Shown: positions 1 to 6,620, counted from the first letter of the stretch. The stretch: 18,232 bases of DNA from Candidatus Sungbacteria bacterium RIFCSPLOWO2_01_FULL_47_10 (GCA_001820675.1 MHQO01000072.1:1-18232), one strand, 5' to 3'. Translations and numbers: made by a program. Notes: generated by a model from the letters alone, not told the origin.

Positions 1-51
1 ATTCAATATCGCATACCCCGCAAGATTAATATCGGTGACAAACAACGTATC

Positions 52-639
52 ATGACCGGAATCGATCAGATATTCGAAAAATTTTCTCTCGAGGCGTATG
101 ATCCCGAATCGGGAAATGTCGTTCGCCTTCATTCTCACGAACTCCTTGGCGCCTGGGTGATATTATTTTTTTATCCCGCCGATTTCACGTTTGTCTGCCC
201 GACGGAACTTGTGGATATCAATCGCCATGCGGACGAATTTAAGAAATACAACGCCGAAGTTATTGCCGTAAGCACCGACACGGTATATACGCACAAGGCG
301 TGGCTTGAAATCGAGGAGCTCTTAAAAGGATTTAAATTTCGAATGGCCGCGGACCATAACGGAAAATTTTCACAAAAACTGGGAATCTATGACGAAGAGA
401 AGGGCGTCGCAATGCGGGCAGTATATATTATTGACCCGGAAGGGGTTCTTCGGTCCGTTGAAATTGTTTCGGATTCGATCGGCAGAAACGCGGCGGAAGT
501 TGTTCGAAAGCTCAAGGCGCTTGATTTTGTGCGAAACAACCCGGGAAAAGTTTGTCCGGCCCGATGGGAAGAGGGGGAAACGGTTTTGGAGCCAGCTATT
601 CGAAAAGCCGGACATGTTCATAGGGAATATAAAAAGTGA
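52..639 (+). CDS. ahpC: 2-Cys peroxiredoxin, AhpC/Prx1 type
   Basis: Thiol peroxidase that reduces hydrogen peroxide and organic hydroperoxides in the cytoplasm. The 195-residue protein matches the usual length of typical 2-Cys peroxiredoxins. The active-site segment PADFTFVCPTE places the peroxidatic cysteine at C49 with the catalytic Thr at 46. The conserved Arg is R123 in the strand MRAVYIIDPEG, and the resolving cysteine is C168 in GKVCPARWEEGE. The GGLG motif linked to easy overoxidation in eukaryotic forms is not seen, which suggests a robust enzyme. The ATG at 52 gives the normal N-terminus; there is no clear Shine-Dalgarno sequence. A small membrane protein starts 12 bases after the stop and is probably cotranscribed. 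No AhpF reductase is nearby, so the electron donor is unknown; thioredoxin or glutaredoxin would be usual. Family call is secure; substrate preference is not. Confidence 0.95.
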   Translation: MTGIDQIFEKFSLEAYDPESGNVVRLHSHELLGAWVILFFYPADFTFVCPTELVDINRHADEFKKYNAEVIAVSTDTVYTHKAWLEIEELLKGFKFRMAADHNGKFSQKLGIYDEEKGVAMRAVYIIDPEGVLRSVEIVSDSIGRNAAEVVRKLKALDFVRNNPGKVCPARWEEGETVLEPAIRKAGHVHREYKK

Positions 640-651
640 GACTTTTACGGC

Positions 652-1002
652 ATGAAAATTTCGAAATTAAACCTTATTTTTTTGCTTATATTTCTGGCTT
701 TCTATGCCGGGGGGTATGCATATTTGAATTCATCCGAGGCGCTCTATCACTCATCATGCGTTTCGATACTGACGATCGGTATCACATGCGAACGAAGCGC
801 ACTGCTTTTGGTCCTAAGCTTTATCTGCGCCCTTTTTGCCCACTTTCTCATTGACGGGTTTGGAATGCGCGCATCTCGAAGAAAAACATTTCTCCGTATG
901 CGTGCGGCATATCTGCACCCGATTCTGCCATCTCCATTTTATTCTTTTTTATACTGGCTTTTGCGTTCCGTAAACAGCCCAAACGTGATTTATGACGCGT
1001 AG
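652..1002 (+). CDS. small hypothetical membrane protein
   Basis: I do not recognise a family. The 116-residue product has a short basic start (MKISK), a hydrophobic segment at about residues 7-26, and a second at about 48-68. A strongly basic stretch follows (RASRRKTFLRMR), then a third weaker hydrophobic patch near 91-105. Two cysteines (C36 and C46) lie in the loop between the first two hydrophobic segments, which should face outward if the N-terminus is inside. The gene starts 12 bases after the peroxiredoxin stop and ends before a terminator-like hairpin, so the two probably form one transcript. Base composition resembles its neighbours. The cysteine pair and location beside redox genes hint at a link to thiol chemistry, but that is speculation. 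Confidence 0.6.
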   Translation: MKISKLNLIFLLIFLAFYAGGYAYLNSSEALYHSSCVSILTIGITCERSALLLVLSFICALFAHFLIDGFGMRASRRKTFLRMRAAYLHPILPSPFYSFLYWLLRSVNSPNVIYDA

Positions 1003-1032
1003 GGGCGGTTTTCGGTCCTTCTGCGCGTTCAC

Positions 1033-1059
1033 ACCTCTTGTCCGGGGGTTTTTATTTTT
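1033..1059 (+). terminator. possible intrinsic terminator after the membrane protein gene
   Basis: The bases ACCTC (1033-1037) can pair with GGGGT (1045-1049), with one T-G pair, around a 7-base loop. A T-rich tract broken by one A follows. It lies 30 bases after the preceding stop and before the dsbA-like gene. The stem is short, so this is a moderate call. Confidence 0.4.
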
Positions 1060-1069
1060 GGTTTAATCA

Positions 1070-1129
1070 CATAATGAACATCGCTCCATTCTGAAAAAAT
1101 GCTTTTGTATTAGCACATTCCGAATGGAG
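1070..1129 (+). promoter_or_regulatory. candidate leader hairpin masking the dsbA-like ribosome site
   Basis: CTCCATTC (1084-1091) is the exact reverse complement of GAATGGAG (1122-1129). The right arm contains GGAG, the Shine-Dalgarno sequence seven bases before the ATG at 1137, so the hairpin would hide it. Inside the 30-base loop, AATGC (1098-1102) can pair with GCA plus TT (1113-1119) around a CA bulge, supporting a folded leader. A -10-like CATAAT at 1070-1075 would start RNA near 1082, just before the left arm; I see no good -35. The pairing is seen; the regulatory role is inferred. Confidence 0.4.
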
Positions 1130-1136
1130 TACAGCT

Positions 1137-1850
1137 ATGAACCATAACCACTATCAACAGTCTCACTCATCGCGCGCCGCATCGATTGCGGCCGCAAAAA
1201 AGAAAAAAAGAAATCGTACCATCGTTCTCGTTTCGGCATCATCCGTCCTCATATTCGGCATCCTCTATTTTTTTGTATCATTTCTTCCGTTTTCACAGGA
1301 CGGCCGGACCGCAAGCGTTTCGCTTGCCGTATCGGATGAGAATGATTGGACATACGGGGATAAAGAGAGCGGCATTGTTTTGGTTGAATACAGCGATTTT
1401 CAATGTCCCGCGTGCGGGGTGTATTACCCAATGCTCAAACAGTTGAAACAGGACCTTGGCGAGTCATTTCTTTTCGTCTACCGCCATTTTCCGCTCCCGT
1501 CGCACCGAAACGCCAAAATAGCATCGTATGCCGCCGAGGCGGCGGGGATTCAGGGAAAATTCTGGGAAATGCATGATCTTATTTTCGAGCGCCAGCGCGA
1601 ATGGACAAATTATGCCGACGCGCGTCTCCTTTTTATCGCATATGCCGAGGAGCTCGGTCTGGACACCGATGCGTTTGAACGCGATATCGATTCAGATGCG
1701 GTTCGATCGAGTGTTGACAACGATCTTTCGAGCGGAAGGGCATCATGGGTAAACGGAACACCGACGTTTTTTCTCAACGGATCGAAAATCCAAAACCCAA
1801 GGAGCCCGGAAGAATTTAAACGCGTTATTCTTGGGTCTTCCGGAGAATAG
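1137..1850 (+). CDS. membrane-anchored DsbA-family thiol:disulfide oxidoreductase
   Basis: Extracytoplasmic thioredoxin-fold enzyme of the Thioredoxin_4/DsbA group, expected to introduce or isomerise disulfides in exported proteins. The 237-residue protein has a polar, very basic N-terminus (KKKKRNR at 21-27) and one membrane anchor at about 28-50. The catalytic domain starts near residue 70. The active site is CPAC (C90-C93) after VLVEYSDFQ. A helical insert follows, and the cis-proline is P209 in GTPTFFLNG. The start at 1137 has a good GGAG seven bases upstream, unlike most genes here. Without other partners, its likely re-oxidant is the VKOR-family protein encoded at 5734-6552. Family call is strong; whether it acts as oxidase or isomerase cannot be told from sequence. 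Confidence 0.92.
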   Translation: MNHNHYQQSHSSRAASIAAAKKKKRNRTIVLVSASSVLIFGILYFFVSFLPFSQDGRTASVSLAVSDENDWTYGDKESGIVLVEYSDFQCPACGVYYPMLKQLKQDLGESFLFVYRHFPLPSHRNAKIASYAAEAAGIQGKFWEMHDLIFERQREWTNYADARLLFIAYAEELGLDTDAFERDIDSDAVRSSVDNDLSSGRASWVNGTPTFFLNGSKIQNPRSPEEFKRVILGSSGE

Positions 1851-1915
1851 AAAGGTGTGACTACCATACTGTTTTGTAATGTGGACTGCGCTGATCCGCT
1901 GGCCAATAATGCCGA

Positions 1916-2028
1916 ATGAGCCTGTCTGAGATTTTTTTGAGCGCTGGGCAAACTGGGGCGCCCCGCTGGCACTTTTCTTTGTGACCGGCGGATTGCCCAA
2001 AACCGCCAAAGAGTGGTTTTGGCGCTAA
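1916..2028 (+). pseudogene. possible frameshifted micro-gene, about 37 residues
   Basis: In this otherwise empty interval an ATG at 1916 opens a frame reading MSLSEIF. After the run of seven T at 1932-1938, a different frame reads FERWANWGAPLALFFVTGG and then LPKTAKEWFWR, stopping at TAA 2026-2028. Adding a single T to the run would join the two into one 37-residue peptide with four Trp and a hydrophobic middle. That composition looks protein-like, but short open frames arise by chance. It may be a real small gene with a homopolymer error or slippage, a decayed gene, or noise. A stem-loop, CCAAAACC (1997-2004) with GGTTTTGG (2015-2022), overlaps its end. Confidence 0.25.
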
Positions 2029-2047
2029 AGGCATGGTGTGATATGAT
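2019..2047 (+). promoter_or_regulatory. candidate sigma70-type promoter for the VIT-like gene
   Basis: TTGGCG at 2019-2024 and TATGAT at 2042-2047 are separated by 17 bases and match consensus at 4 of 6 and 5 of 6 positions. RNA would start around 2054, only a few bases before the ATG at 2057, so the message would be nearly leaderless. The G-run at 2048-2052 lies in the expected ribosome-site region and is an alternative reason for the sequence. Confidence 0.45.
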
Positions 2048-2056
2048 GGGGGCAGG

Positions 2057-2566
2057 ATGAAACCATCATTTCGAAATCTTGCCCCCTCCTATTTTCGGAA
2101 TTTTATTTTTGGAGTCGAGGATAGCCTTGTTTCAACAGTCGGCCTTCTTTCGGGAATCGCGGCGGCAGAATTTTCAAAGTCCGCCATTCTCCTGACCGGA
2201 ATTATTTTGATTCTCGTCGAGGCATCGTCCATGGCGGCGGGGAGTTTTTTATCGGAATTCTCCGCTGAAGAATACGCAAAAACATCCGATCATCCAGTAA
2301 AAAACAGTTTTATTTCCGCATCAATCATGTTTTTTTCCTATTTTTTTTCAGGATTTATTCCGCTGTTTCCGTATGTTCTTTTTCCTCCTTTGCGCGCAAT
2401 GATTATTTCCATATTGCTATCTATCCTATCTTTATTTTTCCTTGGGGTTATTGGCGCAAAAATATCCAAAGCGAGCGTTTTGAAAAACAGCATTCGCATG
2501 GCCGTAATCGGAGGCATCGCGATTGTACTCGGATTCACTGCGGGAATTCTTATTCCAAACGTATAG
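2057..2566 (+). CDS. VIT1/CCC1-family transporter (Fe/Mn)
   Basis: Integral membrane protein of the VIT1/CCC1 family, whose characterised members move ferrous iron or manganese out of the cytoplasm. The 169-residue product begins with the family signature region RNFIFGVEDSLVSTVGLLSG (residues 14-33). The second hydrophobic segment carries the typical EASSMAAGSFLSEFSAEEYA stretch (55-74). Three further membrane segments follow (about 84-105, 111-135 and 145-167), giving five in total as expected for the family. A candidate promoter lies directly upstream, and the hydrogenase genes begin 48 bases downstream on the same strand. Cotranscription with a metal-dependent hydrogenase is possible but not shown. 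Family assignment is good; the metal is not determined by what I can see. Confidence 0.85.
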   Translation: MKPSFRNLAPSYFRNFIFGVEDSLVSTVGLLSGIAAAEFSKSAILLTGIILILVEASSMAAGSFLSEFSAEEYAKTSDHPVKNSFISASIMFFSYFFSGFIPLFPYVLFPPLRAMIISILLSILSLFFLGVIGAKISKASVLKNSIRMAVIGGIAIVLGFTAGILIPNV

Positions 2567-2614
2567 GGGTGTGGGCAGTGTTTTCATACGTAAATCTCTT
2601 CTTAACTCACGCGC

Positions 2615-3151
2615 ATGACGAATCAATCAGAAAAAACTGCGTCAGAAAAATTAAAAATCGGCTGGTTCTCGTTTTCCTGTTGTGAAGATAACACGGTCGT
2701 ATTGACGGAAATTATGAATGATCACTGGCAGGAGTGGAAAAAACTTTTTGATTTCCGTCACGCACGGGTGCTCCGCAGCAAAAATATTCTTGATGAACTT
2801 GATATTGCGTTTATCGAAGGAGCGATCGCATCCAAAAAACACGAAGCGCAGCTGAAGGAAATTCGTAGCAAGTCGAAAAAACTTGTCGCGGTTGGCGCCT
2901 GCGCCGTAGTTGGAATGCCTGCGGGACAGCGAAATATGTTTAACGAAGAGCAGAAGAAAGAGGCGGAATTTCTTATTGCACGTTTTGCCGCGCTCCCGAA
3001 GGTCCTTAAGGTGTCGGAGGTGGTGAAGGTGGATGCGGAAGTGGGAGGATGTCCCATGGAGCCGGCGGTATTTTTAAAAGCAGTTACCGCGTTCGTTGCT
3101 GAGCTAAAACGGCAGATGCCGCCAGATGCCGATACCGCGGATGGAATGTAA
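2615..3151 (+). CDS. [NiFe] hydrogenase small subunit, short form with tandem Cys
   Basis: Electron-transfer subunit that would hold the proximal 4Fe-4S cluster next to the Ni-Fe site of the large subunit encoded 43 bases downstream. Visible landmarks are KIGWFSFSCCEDN (C22-C23), IEGAI (68-72), GACAVVGMPAGQRN (C96) and GGCPMEP (C146). These four cysteines fit one cluster. Two features are unusual. The first motif is a tandem CC rather than the CxxC normal for hydrogenases, resembling complex I NuoB. The 178-residue length also leaves no room for the ferredoxin-like cluster domain of larger small subunits. The C-terminus is a short polar tail. There is no Shine-Dalgarno sequence before the ATG at 2615. 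A stand-alone NuoB-like protein is the alternative, but the adjacent true hydrogenase large subunit argues against it. Confidence 0.85.
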   Translation: MTNQSEKTASEKLKIGWFSFSCCEDNTVVLTEIMNDHWQEWKKLFDFRHARVLRSKNILDELDIAFIEGAIASKKHEAQLKEIRSKSKKLVAVGACAVVGMPAGQRNMFNEEQKKEAEFLIARFAALPKVLKVSEVVKVDAEVGGCPMEPAVFLKAVTAFVAELKRQMPPDADTADGM

Positions 3152-3194
3152 CCGTAGTTTTGCATTTTAAATTTTGTAACTTCAGTTATCATGT

Positions 3195-4493
3195 ATGCAC
3201 ACATTCGATTTGACAATGGACCGACTCACAAAAGTCGAGGGATCTGCCTCGCTGGAGCTTCGCGTAAAGAATAATAAAGTGGAGCATGTACACTTTAAAA
3301 TTACCGAGTTCAAACGTTTTTTTACGCAAGCTCTCCAGGGTAAGCCGATTATCGCGCTTCCCCAACTCCTTTCACGCATCTGCGGAACCTGTTCCAATGC
3401 GCATCTTTTGTGCAGTATCGAAGCAAGCGAACACGCGCTCGGGATTGAACCGACCGACCAGACAAAATTGCTTAGAGTTCTTACCATGTACGGGCTGAAT
3501 ATCCGGGACCACGCGCTTCATTTATATCTTTTTGCAATGCCCGATATTGTCGGAAAGGATGCATTTCTTGATTTTGACGAAAATGACGAGTTCGAACATC
3601 AAATGCTGCATGACGGATTCGAGATTAAAGCGGCGGGCAATTTTTTGGCTACGCTCATTGCGGGGCGTTCCGTTCACGCGATATATCCCGCAATCGGCGG
3701 CTTCAATCATTTTCCTGACGAGGCCGGTATTGCGGAGGCGGTTAAAAAGCTTGAATCGGCTCGTCCTGCGGTATTGCGTCTCGTCGAAGTTTTTAAAAAC
3801 AATCCGTTTCATTTTGACCGCAAAACAAATTTTACGGCACTCGTTCCAACCAACGGATTATACGGATTTATTGACGGATGCATCATGACGGGCTCCGGCG
3901 AATGCCTGCCGGAATCTCATTATGACGCATTCCTTGAACGCATTGTCCTCCCGTATTCACAGGCATCCGCGTATACCCACGAAGGAGAGGCGTATATGGT
4001 CGGCGCTCTCGCACGGATGAACCTTGCAAAAGAGCGTCTTCATCCGAAAACGAAAGACGCATGTGCGGCAGTATTGGACCTTTTTCCGTCAACAGATATT
4101 TTCAGAAGTAACCTTGCGCAGGCGATAGAAATTCTGCATTCACTCGATCACGCGATCGACATATTGAAACATACGCGCATTTCTGCCGAGCCGATCATAA
4201 AAAAAGCTCCTCGGGATGCGGTGGGCGTGGGGGTGGTGGAGGCCCCGCGCGGAACTCTCTACCATAAATATTGGCTCCGAAAGGACGGAATCGTTGAAAA
4301 AGGAGAAATTGTCGTTCCAACCGGCCAAAACCAGATAAACATCGAGGAAGATATTCACAAACTCGTGAACGATCTTCTTCCTGATGCTTCGAAGGACGAA
4401 ATCGGATACGAAATTGAAAAACTCATCCGGGCGTATGATCCATGCATGAGCTGTGCCGCACATTTTTTACGGGTAAAATGGCTGTCATCGTAA
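3195..4493 (+). CDS. [NiFe] hydrogenase large (catalytic) subunit
   Basis: Catalytic subunit that interconverts protons plus electrons and H2 at a Ni-Fe(CN)2CO centre. The 432-residue protein has both metal-binding motifs: RICGTCSNAH (C63, C66) and DPCMSCAAH (C417, C420, H423). The conserved EAPRGTLYH loop lies at 349-357. The N-terminal RLTKVEGSASLEL corresponds to the EG motif; the His found there in many groups is Ser. Length and overall pattern resemble cytoplasmic group 3-type enzymes; no signal or membrane segment is seen. Nine residues (FLRVKWLSS) follow H423, which is the usual processing point, so a maturation protease is needed, and one is encoded convergently. The genes overlap by 9 bp at their 3' ends. 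Catalytic function is well supported; the physiological electron partner and direction are unknown. Confidence 0.95.
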   Translation: MHTFDLTMDRLTKVEGSASLELRVKNNKVEHVHFKITEFKRFFTQALQGKPIIALPQLLSRICGTCSNAHLLCSIEASEHALGIEPTDQTKLLRVLTMYGLNIRDHALHLYLFAMPDIVGKDAFLDFDENDEFEHQMLHDGFEIKAAGNFLATLIAGRSVHAIYPAIGGFNHFPDEAGIAEAVKKLESARPAVLRLVEVFKNNPFHFDRKTNFTALVPTNGLYGFIDGCIMTGSGECLPESHYDAFLERIVLPYSQASAYTHEGEAYMVGALARMNLAKERLHPKTKDACAAVLDLFPSTDIFRSNLAQAIEILHSLDHAIDILKHTRISAEPIIKKAPRDAVGVGVVEAPRGTLYHKYWLRKDGIVEKGEIVVPTGQNQINIEEDIHKLVNDLLPDASKDEIGYEIEKLIRAYDPCMSCAAHFLRVKWLSS

Positions 4494-4859
4494 CGTCTTT
4501 ATTATTTTTTCAACTGAGTGCGCCGCCTCATCTTCCGGCATATCGGGCGGAACACCGATAATTCGGATACTTTGAATTTTTCCGATTTTTTTCAGGAGCA
4601 AAATATTTGAAAGCGCGTCGAAATCGTGCATTGTGATACGCGGCGTACGAATAAATTCATCCGTATCAGAAAACAAGCGTACCGACGCAATGCCTTCAAC
4701 CGTATCTATCGCGATGATATTCTCCAGCGCATCCCACTCTTCGTTCGGATCGCAGATAAAAAACCGGACGTCAGGACAGGTTTTTTTGAGAAAGGGGAGT
4801 ATGCGAAGCGGCAGGGAATCGAACTGAAGGTCTGAGTTTCCGAATACGAACACATTCAT
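4485..4859 (-). CDS. hydrogenase maturation protease (HyaD/HycI-like)
   Basis: Endopeptidase expected to remove the C-terminal tail of the large subunit after nickel insertion. I chose the start at 4859 because it gives the canonical N-terminus MNVFVFGN; the longer frame back to 5075 is a shadow of the neighbouring gene. The 124-residue product is shorter than typical members (about 150-170). Likely nickel-sensing ligands, by analogy with HybD E16, D62 and H93, are the Asp in LQFDSLPL (D15), the Asp in IAIDTVEG (D52) and the His in MHDFD (H78). The strand RIIGVPP fits the late family motif. It lies 61 bases after the DUF6390-like gene and ends inside the 3' end of its presumed substrate gene. 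The assignment rests on weak motifs plus very strong context. Confidence 0.8.
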   Translation of the reverse strand: MNVFVFGNSDLQFDSLPLRILPFLKKTCPDVRFFICDPNEEWDALENIIAIDTVEGIASVRLFSDTDEFIRTPRITMHDFDALSNILLLKKIGKIQSIRIIGVPPDMPEDEAAHSVEKIIKTLR

Positions 4860-4920
4860 TCGTTTGGGATCGTTCTCAATTGCCCCGCAGAAAAACACGG
4901 CAATCGGGAGAAAGAGCCGA

Positions 4921-5685
4921 TTATGAGTAATGTTGGTTTGCAAAGCGTATGCTTTGAAGAGTGTATGCGCGGACATTTTGAACCTGCCGCGACGTGAGAA
5001 CTTCACATGGAATATTCCAGTGGATTGAAATGGTATCCCCAACCGCGCATTCATCAATATGCTGGGGTGAATCAAGCGGCCGAATAATTTTTTTGATCAC
5101 GCCCTCGCCAAGCATCAGACGATTTTGGCTTATCGCAAGCGGCTCCGTCTCGACAAAAAGGGCAGGACCGTCAATATTTCGAATACGCCCCCAGCTGATC
5201 CTGCACGAATCCATGCTTTCAAGCGTGTGTGCCGAACTTTCGTTGCCGGTCCTTTTCCAGATGTTACATACATGAAATGAATGGTGGGGGAGAGCACCAT
5301 GAACAATTTTTGCTTCAATCATGGAAAAATCGTTCCTGCCAATGAGTTTCGGTATCGCGTGCTCGTCCCGCAGGTGCGTATAAAATTCTTTTTTTCCCGC
5401 TCGCTCAAGCAGTTCGTTTCCGATCCAGTACGCCTCAACAACCCTCGGATCAAACGGATCGCGAATCCGGTTTTGTCGGGCGATAAAAAACAGATATGGA
5501 TAAAGCGTTCGAAACGCCTTAAGGAGTATCCCGAGACCCGCATCCCCCCTTCCGTAATTCAAATAATCAAGCATTTCGCGAGTCGCATCGGGTCCGCAAT
5601 AATGAAGTCGATTCGGTCCGAATGAATACCGGCTACATTGAAGCAAGCCATCGATTGATGATACATTGTCGGAACCTCGCCGCAT
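4921..5685 (-). CDS. DUF6390-like hydrogenase-associated protein
   Basis: A 254-residue soluble protein of unknown function. I recall similar proteins (DUF6390) but cannot search to confirm. Striking patches are YSFGPNRLHYCGPD (20-33, C30), a central DPFDPRVVEAYWIGN (76-90), a His-rich GALPHHSFHVCN (130-141), CRISWGRIRNIDGPALFVET (161-180) and GDTISIHWNIPCEVLT (216-231). The CGP and HHSFH motifs could bind metal or a cofactor, but that is conjecture. It is the first gene of a reverse unit with the hydrogenase maturation protease, which ties it to hydrogenase assembly or electron transfer. A promoter with near-zero leader sits just upstream, sharing 48 bp with the divergent VKOR-family gene. 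No membrane segments or signal peptide are seen. Confidence 0.75.
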   Translation of the reverse strand: MRRGSDNVSSIDGLLQCSRYSFGPNRLHYCGPDATREMLDYLNYGRGDAGLGILLKAFRTLYPYLFFIARQNRIRDPFDPRVVEAYWIGNELLERAGKKEFYTHLRDEHAIPKLIGRNDFSMIEAKIVHGALPHHSFHVCNIWKRTGNESSAHTLESMDSCRISWGRIRNIDGPALFVETEPLAISQNRLMLGEGVIKKIIRPLDSPQHIDECAVGDTISIHWNIPCEVLTSRQVQNVRAYTLQSIRFANQHYS

Positions 5686-5691
5686 GGTACC

Positions 5692-5720
5692 AGTATGCGA
5701 CGAGTCAAAGCATCATTCAA
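5692..5720 (-). promoter_or_regulatory. candidate promoter for the DUF6390-protease unit
   Basis: On the minus strand TTGAAT (plus positions 5715-5720) and CATACT (5692-5697) are 17 bases apart, each matching consensus at 4 of 6. Only six bases separate the -10 from the ATG at 5685, so RNA would start at or next to the start codon. The whole divergent intergenic region is 48 bp. Confidence 0.4.
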
Positions 5721-5733
5721 GTAGCGTAACACT

Positions 5734-6552
5734 ATGCAGAAATTCCCACGCGCGGGACGGATAATTCTGATCATCTTGTCGCTTCTCGGAGCAGCCGTGA
5801 TGGCGGATCTTATCTATGTCAAGCAGAAAATCGAATCTTCCGGCTTTTGCGAGATCGGAGCTTATTTTTCGTGCGATCTGGTAAATCAGACCATTTACTC
5901 CGAGTTTATGGGGATTCCGATTGCTTTTCTTGGTTTATTTTTTTTTCTCGGAGCGCTTGGGGTCCTCCTGTGGCGCTATGATGCGTTCATTGTTAAAGCG
6001 ATTCTCTTCTTTTCGATCGTTTTCCTTGGCCCCTCCGTATACCTCTCCGCAATGGAATATTTCGTCATTAAAAGCGTATGTATCGCATGCGAATCAGCAA
6101 AGATTATCATCATTGCCATTGCCGGCACTTCCTTTTGGCTCCTCGGTTCGAGCAGGCCTGTTGTGTATTTCTTCAATTCCGCAATTGTGCTCGGCCTCAT
6201 TGCGGCGGGCGGTACGTACCTCATTCAAACAAATACCGGCCCAGGGAATATATACGTTGAATTTGCCCGATGCCTTGATGAGAAAGGGTACATCATGTAT
6301 GGATCGATTACGTGCGCTTCCTGCGCGCGACAGCGCGTTGCGTTCGGAGACGCATTCACGTATATCGAGGAAATCGAGTGCGATCCGGAAAATCCCGAGT
6401 CGCAGGATGAACGCTGTATTTCGAAAAATATCAAAAAGACACCGACGTGGATTCAGGAAGATCCGGAAGGAAATGAAGTGTATCGCTTTGAATCCGGCTA
6501 TACGCCGCTTGAAAAATTAAGCGAGGTATCGGGATGTCCATTGCAGAAATAA
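5734..6552 (+). CDS. VKOR-family protein fused to a thioredoxin-like domain
   Basis: Membrane enzyme that re-oxidises DsbA-like proteins and passes electrons to quinone, the VKOR replacement for DsbB. Residues 1-160 form the VKOR part, with four or five membrane segments. Loop cysteines are C39 and C47 (FCEIGAYFSCD), followed by the family stretch YSEFMGIPIAFLG. The quinone-side CxxC is C116-C119 (VCIAC). After a membrane helix at about 143-163 comes an outward-facing thioredoxin-like domain with CASC (C194-C197) and a probable cis-proline P237 in KTPTWI. Extra cysteines at 180, 216, 228 and 268 may form structural disulfides. This natural fusion lets one chain oxidise substrates directly, and it also complements the separate DsbA at 1137-1850. 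The gene is followed by an intrinsic terminator. Confident call. Confidence 0.92.
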   Translation: MQKFPRAGRIILIILSLLGAAVMADLIYVKQKIESSGFCEIGAYFSCDLVNQTIYSEFMGIPIAFLGLFFFLGALGVLLWRYDAFIVKAILFFSIVFLGPSVYLSAMEYFVIKSVCIACESAKIIIIAIAGTSFWLLGSSRPVVYFFNSAIVLGLIAAGGTYLIQTNTGPGNIYVEFARCLDEKGYIMYGSITCASCARQRVAFGDAFTYIEEIECDPENPESQDERCISKNIKKTPTWIQEDPEGNEVYRFESGYTPLEKLSEVSGCPLQK

Positions 6553-6589
6553 CCCCGAGTATGCGAATTTCGCTTCGTACAAGTCATCT

Positions 6590-6613
6590 TCGGTCCGCCG
6601 GTCCGATTTTTTT
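6590..6613 (+). terminator. intrinsic terminator after the VKOR-family gene
   Basis: TCGG-T-CC, loop GCC, GG-T-CCGA forms a symmetric GC-rich hairpin with one T-T mismatch, directly followed by seven T (6607-6613). It lies 38 bases after the stop codon at 6552. Confidence 0.6.
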
Positions 6614-6620
6614 AAGAGAC

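Noticed and set aside
2615..3151. Reading the small subunit as complex I NuoB
   Set aside because: No other complex I gene is nearby and the next gene is a true [NiFe] large subunit with four metal-binding cysteines, which NuoD lacks.
3195..3260. Apparent loss of the His in the EGH motif of the large subunit (here EGS)
   Set aside because: From memory, cytoplasmic group 3 enzymes also lack His at this position, so it is a subgroup trait rather than a defect; both Ni-binding motifs are intact.
4860..5075. N-terminal extension of the maturation protease
   Set aside because: Much of it is antiparallel-free overlap with the end of the DUF6390-like gene in another frame, and family members begin with the glycine-asparagine strand that starts at 4859.
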